Assembly (NCBI GenBank): GCA_003094535.1
Contig: NATV01000109.1
Location: 22,503 to 86,502 of the forward strand
From: a gamma proteobacterium symbiont of Ctena orbiculata
GTDB lineage: Bacteria > Pseudomonadota > Gammaproteobacteria > Chromatiales > Chromatiaceae
Reading direction: 5' to 3'
DNA length: 64,000 bases
Shown: one piece after another, positions 62,880-64,000 of the stretch
Layout of the letters: every line of letters starts with the position of its first letter
Position numbering within the stretch: position 1 is the stretch's first letter
Notes under the pieces: generated by a model
Told to the model about the DNA's origin: nothing
Database searches by the model: none
The model's input: only the letters and a program-made list of their open reading frames with translations
Made by a program: the position numbers and the translations under genes

Positions 62880-63423
62880 CGAACACACCCCTGGAGCGCA
62901 TCGCCTGGCTGATCTCCGTCGCGGCATGATGGGAATGTTCCACCAGGGCTTCAGTCTGGGCAACCGCCAGACGGCTGCGCTCTCGCCAGTCCGGCCGTTT
63001 TACACAACGGCTTTCGAAGGCGATCCGGTAGTCGTTGATCAGACGGCTCATGAGTTGAATCTGACCGGCCGCCAGGGTGGCCAGAAAAGAGAGGGTCGAT
63101 GAAAATCTCAAGGCCTTGGCGATATTGATCCTGGCACTCAACCAGAAACCGAGCATCACCAGCAGCAGCACCCGGGCGTTGATCAATAACAGATAGTCGG
63201 CGCGAAACTCATCCCGCATCAGGGCGATCGCCAGGTAGCCCAGGGATACCGCGGTATTGAACAGCAGCATCGATAACAGGCCCTTGCGCAGCAGGCGCCA
63301 GCGCAGCGGACCTGACAACAGGATCACCGCCAACAGCCCAAGCAGCAGGAAGTAGGGTTGATGGCTCAGGGTCACCACGACCACGGCAAGCAGATAGAGC
63401 AGCAGCCAGTAGCGATCATGCAT
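62872..63423 (-). CDS. Energy-coupling factor transporter transmembrane protein CbiQ/NikQ
   Basis: Polytopic; ARVLLLVMLGFWLSARINIAKALRFSSTLSFLATLAAGQIQLMSRLINDYRIAFESR. Confidence 0.85.
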   Translation of the reverse strand: MHDRYWLLLYLLAVVVVTLSHQPYFLLLGLLAVILLSGPLRWRLLRKGLLSMLLFNTAVSLGYLAIALMRDEFRADYLLLINARVLLLVMLGFWLSARINIAKALRFSSTLSFLATLAAGQIQLMSRLINDYRIAFESRCVKRPDWRERSRLAVAQTEALVEHSHHAATEISQAMRSRGVFDD

Positions 63424-64000
63424 GCAGCCACCCCCTTCTCCTGGCATAGCGCCATACCGCCAGGGTGAGCAGCGCCTCCACCCCGCCGATAACCAGGTGA
63501 GGCAGCAGGATGGCAGGGACAACCACCTCCGGGCCAAAGGGGAAAAAGAGGGGGGTGCCGTCTTCCCGATGGGCGATGGCCGGTTGCAGACCCAGTACCA
63601 AGGCGATCAACAGTGCGGGCAGGATTACGGCCAGAAAGGCACCTGCCGCGAGATAGGGCAGTGGATAGCGTTGCCGTTGCCAACGCATGCTGAAGGCCAT
63701 CACCGAGGCACCGACGAGCCCGACCGCAAGGGCATTCACCGGCAGCGCGGTAATGCCTCCCGCACCGAGCAGAAGGGCTTGCAGCAACAGCACCAGACTG
63801 TAGGCCAAAAAAGCGAGCCTGATACCAAACAGCATCGCCAACATACCGATTCCAACCAGGTGGCCCGAACTGCCACCCGGCAGCGGCAGCATCACCAAAC
63901 CGACCACGTAGGCCAAGGCCGTGATCACGGCCAAGCGGGGTATGGTCTCCTCATCCAGCCTCCGTCGCAGGTCACGGCTGGCCCACACCCAGAACCCCCC
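63416..64000 (-). CDS. CbiM/NikM-type substrate-specific component (truncated by window edge)
   Basis: PLPGGSSGHLVGIGMLAMLFGIRLAFLAYSLVLLLQALLLGAGGITALPVNALAVGLVGA; frame open to the window edge. Confidence 0.9.
   Translation of the reverse strand, partial: GGFWVWASRDLRRRLDEETIPRLAVITALAYVVGLVMLPLPGGSSGHLVGIGMLAMLFGIRLAFLAYSLVLLLQALLLGAGGITALPVNALAVGLVGASVMAFSMRWQRQRYPLPYLAAGAFLAVILPALLIALVLGLQPAIAHREDGTPLFFPFGPEVVVPAILLPHLVIGGVEALLTLAVWRYARRRGWLHA

Overview
The window is one contiguous stretch of a GC-rich proteobacterial chromosome. It is probably gammaproteobacterial, judging by FleQ/FleS/FleR flagellar control, TmcA, RdgC and short-form PutA. I saw no rRNA, tRNA, transposase, prophage or CRISPR array. 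Main blocks, left to right: (1) AmmeMemoRadiSam radical SAM protein and hypF. (2) tmcA convergent with a B12-binding radical SAM protein. (3) A three-gene nucleotide-sugar cassette (TviB-, TviC- and UDP-glucuronate 4-epimerase-like). (4) rdgC, an AMMECR1 protein and a GYF_2/TM/pentapeptide-repeat fusion. (5) A flagellar block, fliK-fhlB divergent from fliE-F-G-H-I-J and fleQ-S-R, in which fleR is out of frame at a G9 tract and fliJ is out of frame near an A7 tract. (6) A coupled FHA-PilZ pair, then nth, hemH and small DUF genes. (7) A complete V/A-type ATPase operon with a ~120 bp palindromic AT-rich element between the I and K subunit genes. (8) A CxxCH-containing Tll0287-like/PAS/GGDEF/EAL protein. 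(9) An overlapping gene pair, a polytopic membrane protein with a nuclease-fold-like tail and a TIR protein with an unrecognised N-terminal domain, beside an orphan YezG-like immunity gene. This is the best candidate for an undescribed conflict/defence system. (10) Accessory genes, including a 20-residue-repeat solenoid protein. (11) putA, nikR and a CbiMQO/NikMQO nickel/cobalt transporter running off the right edge. All calls are by reading translated motifs; no database search was run.
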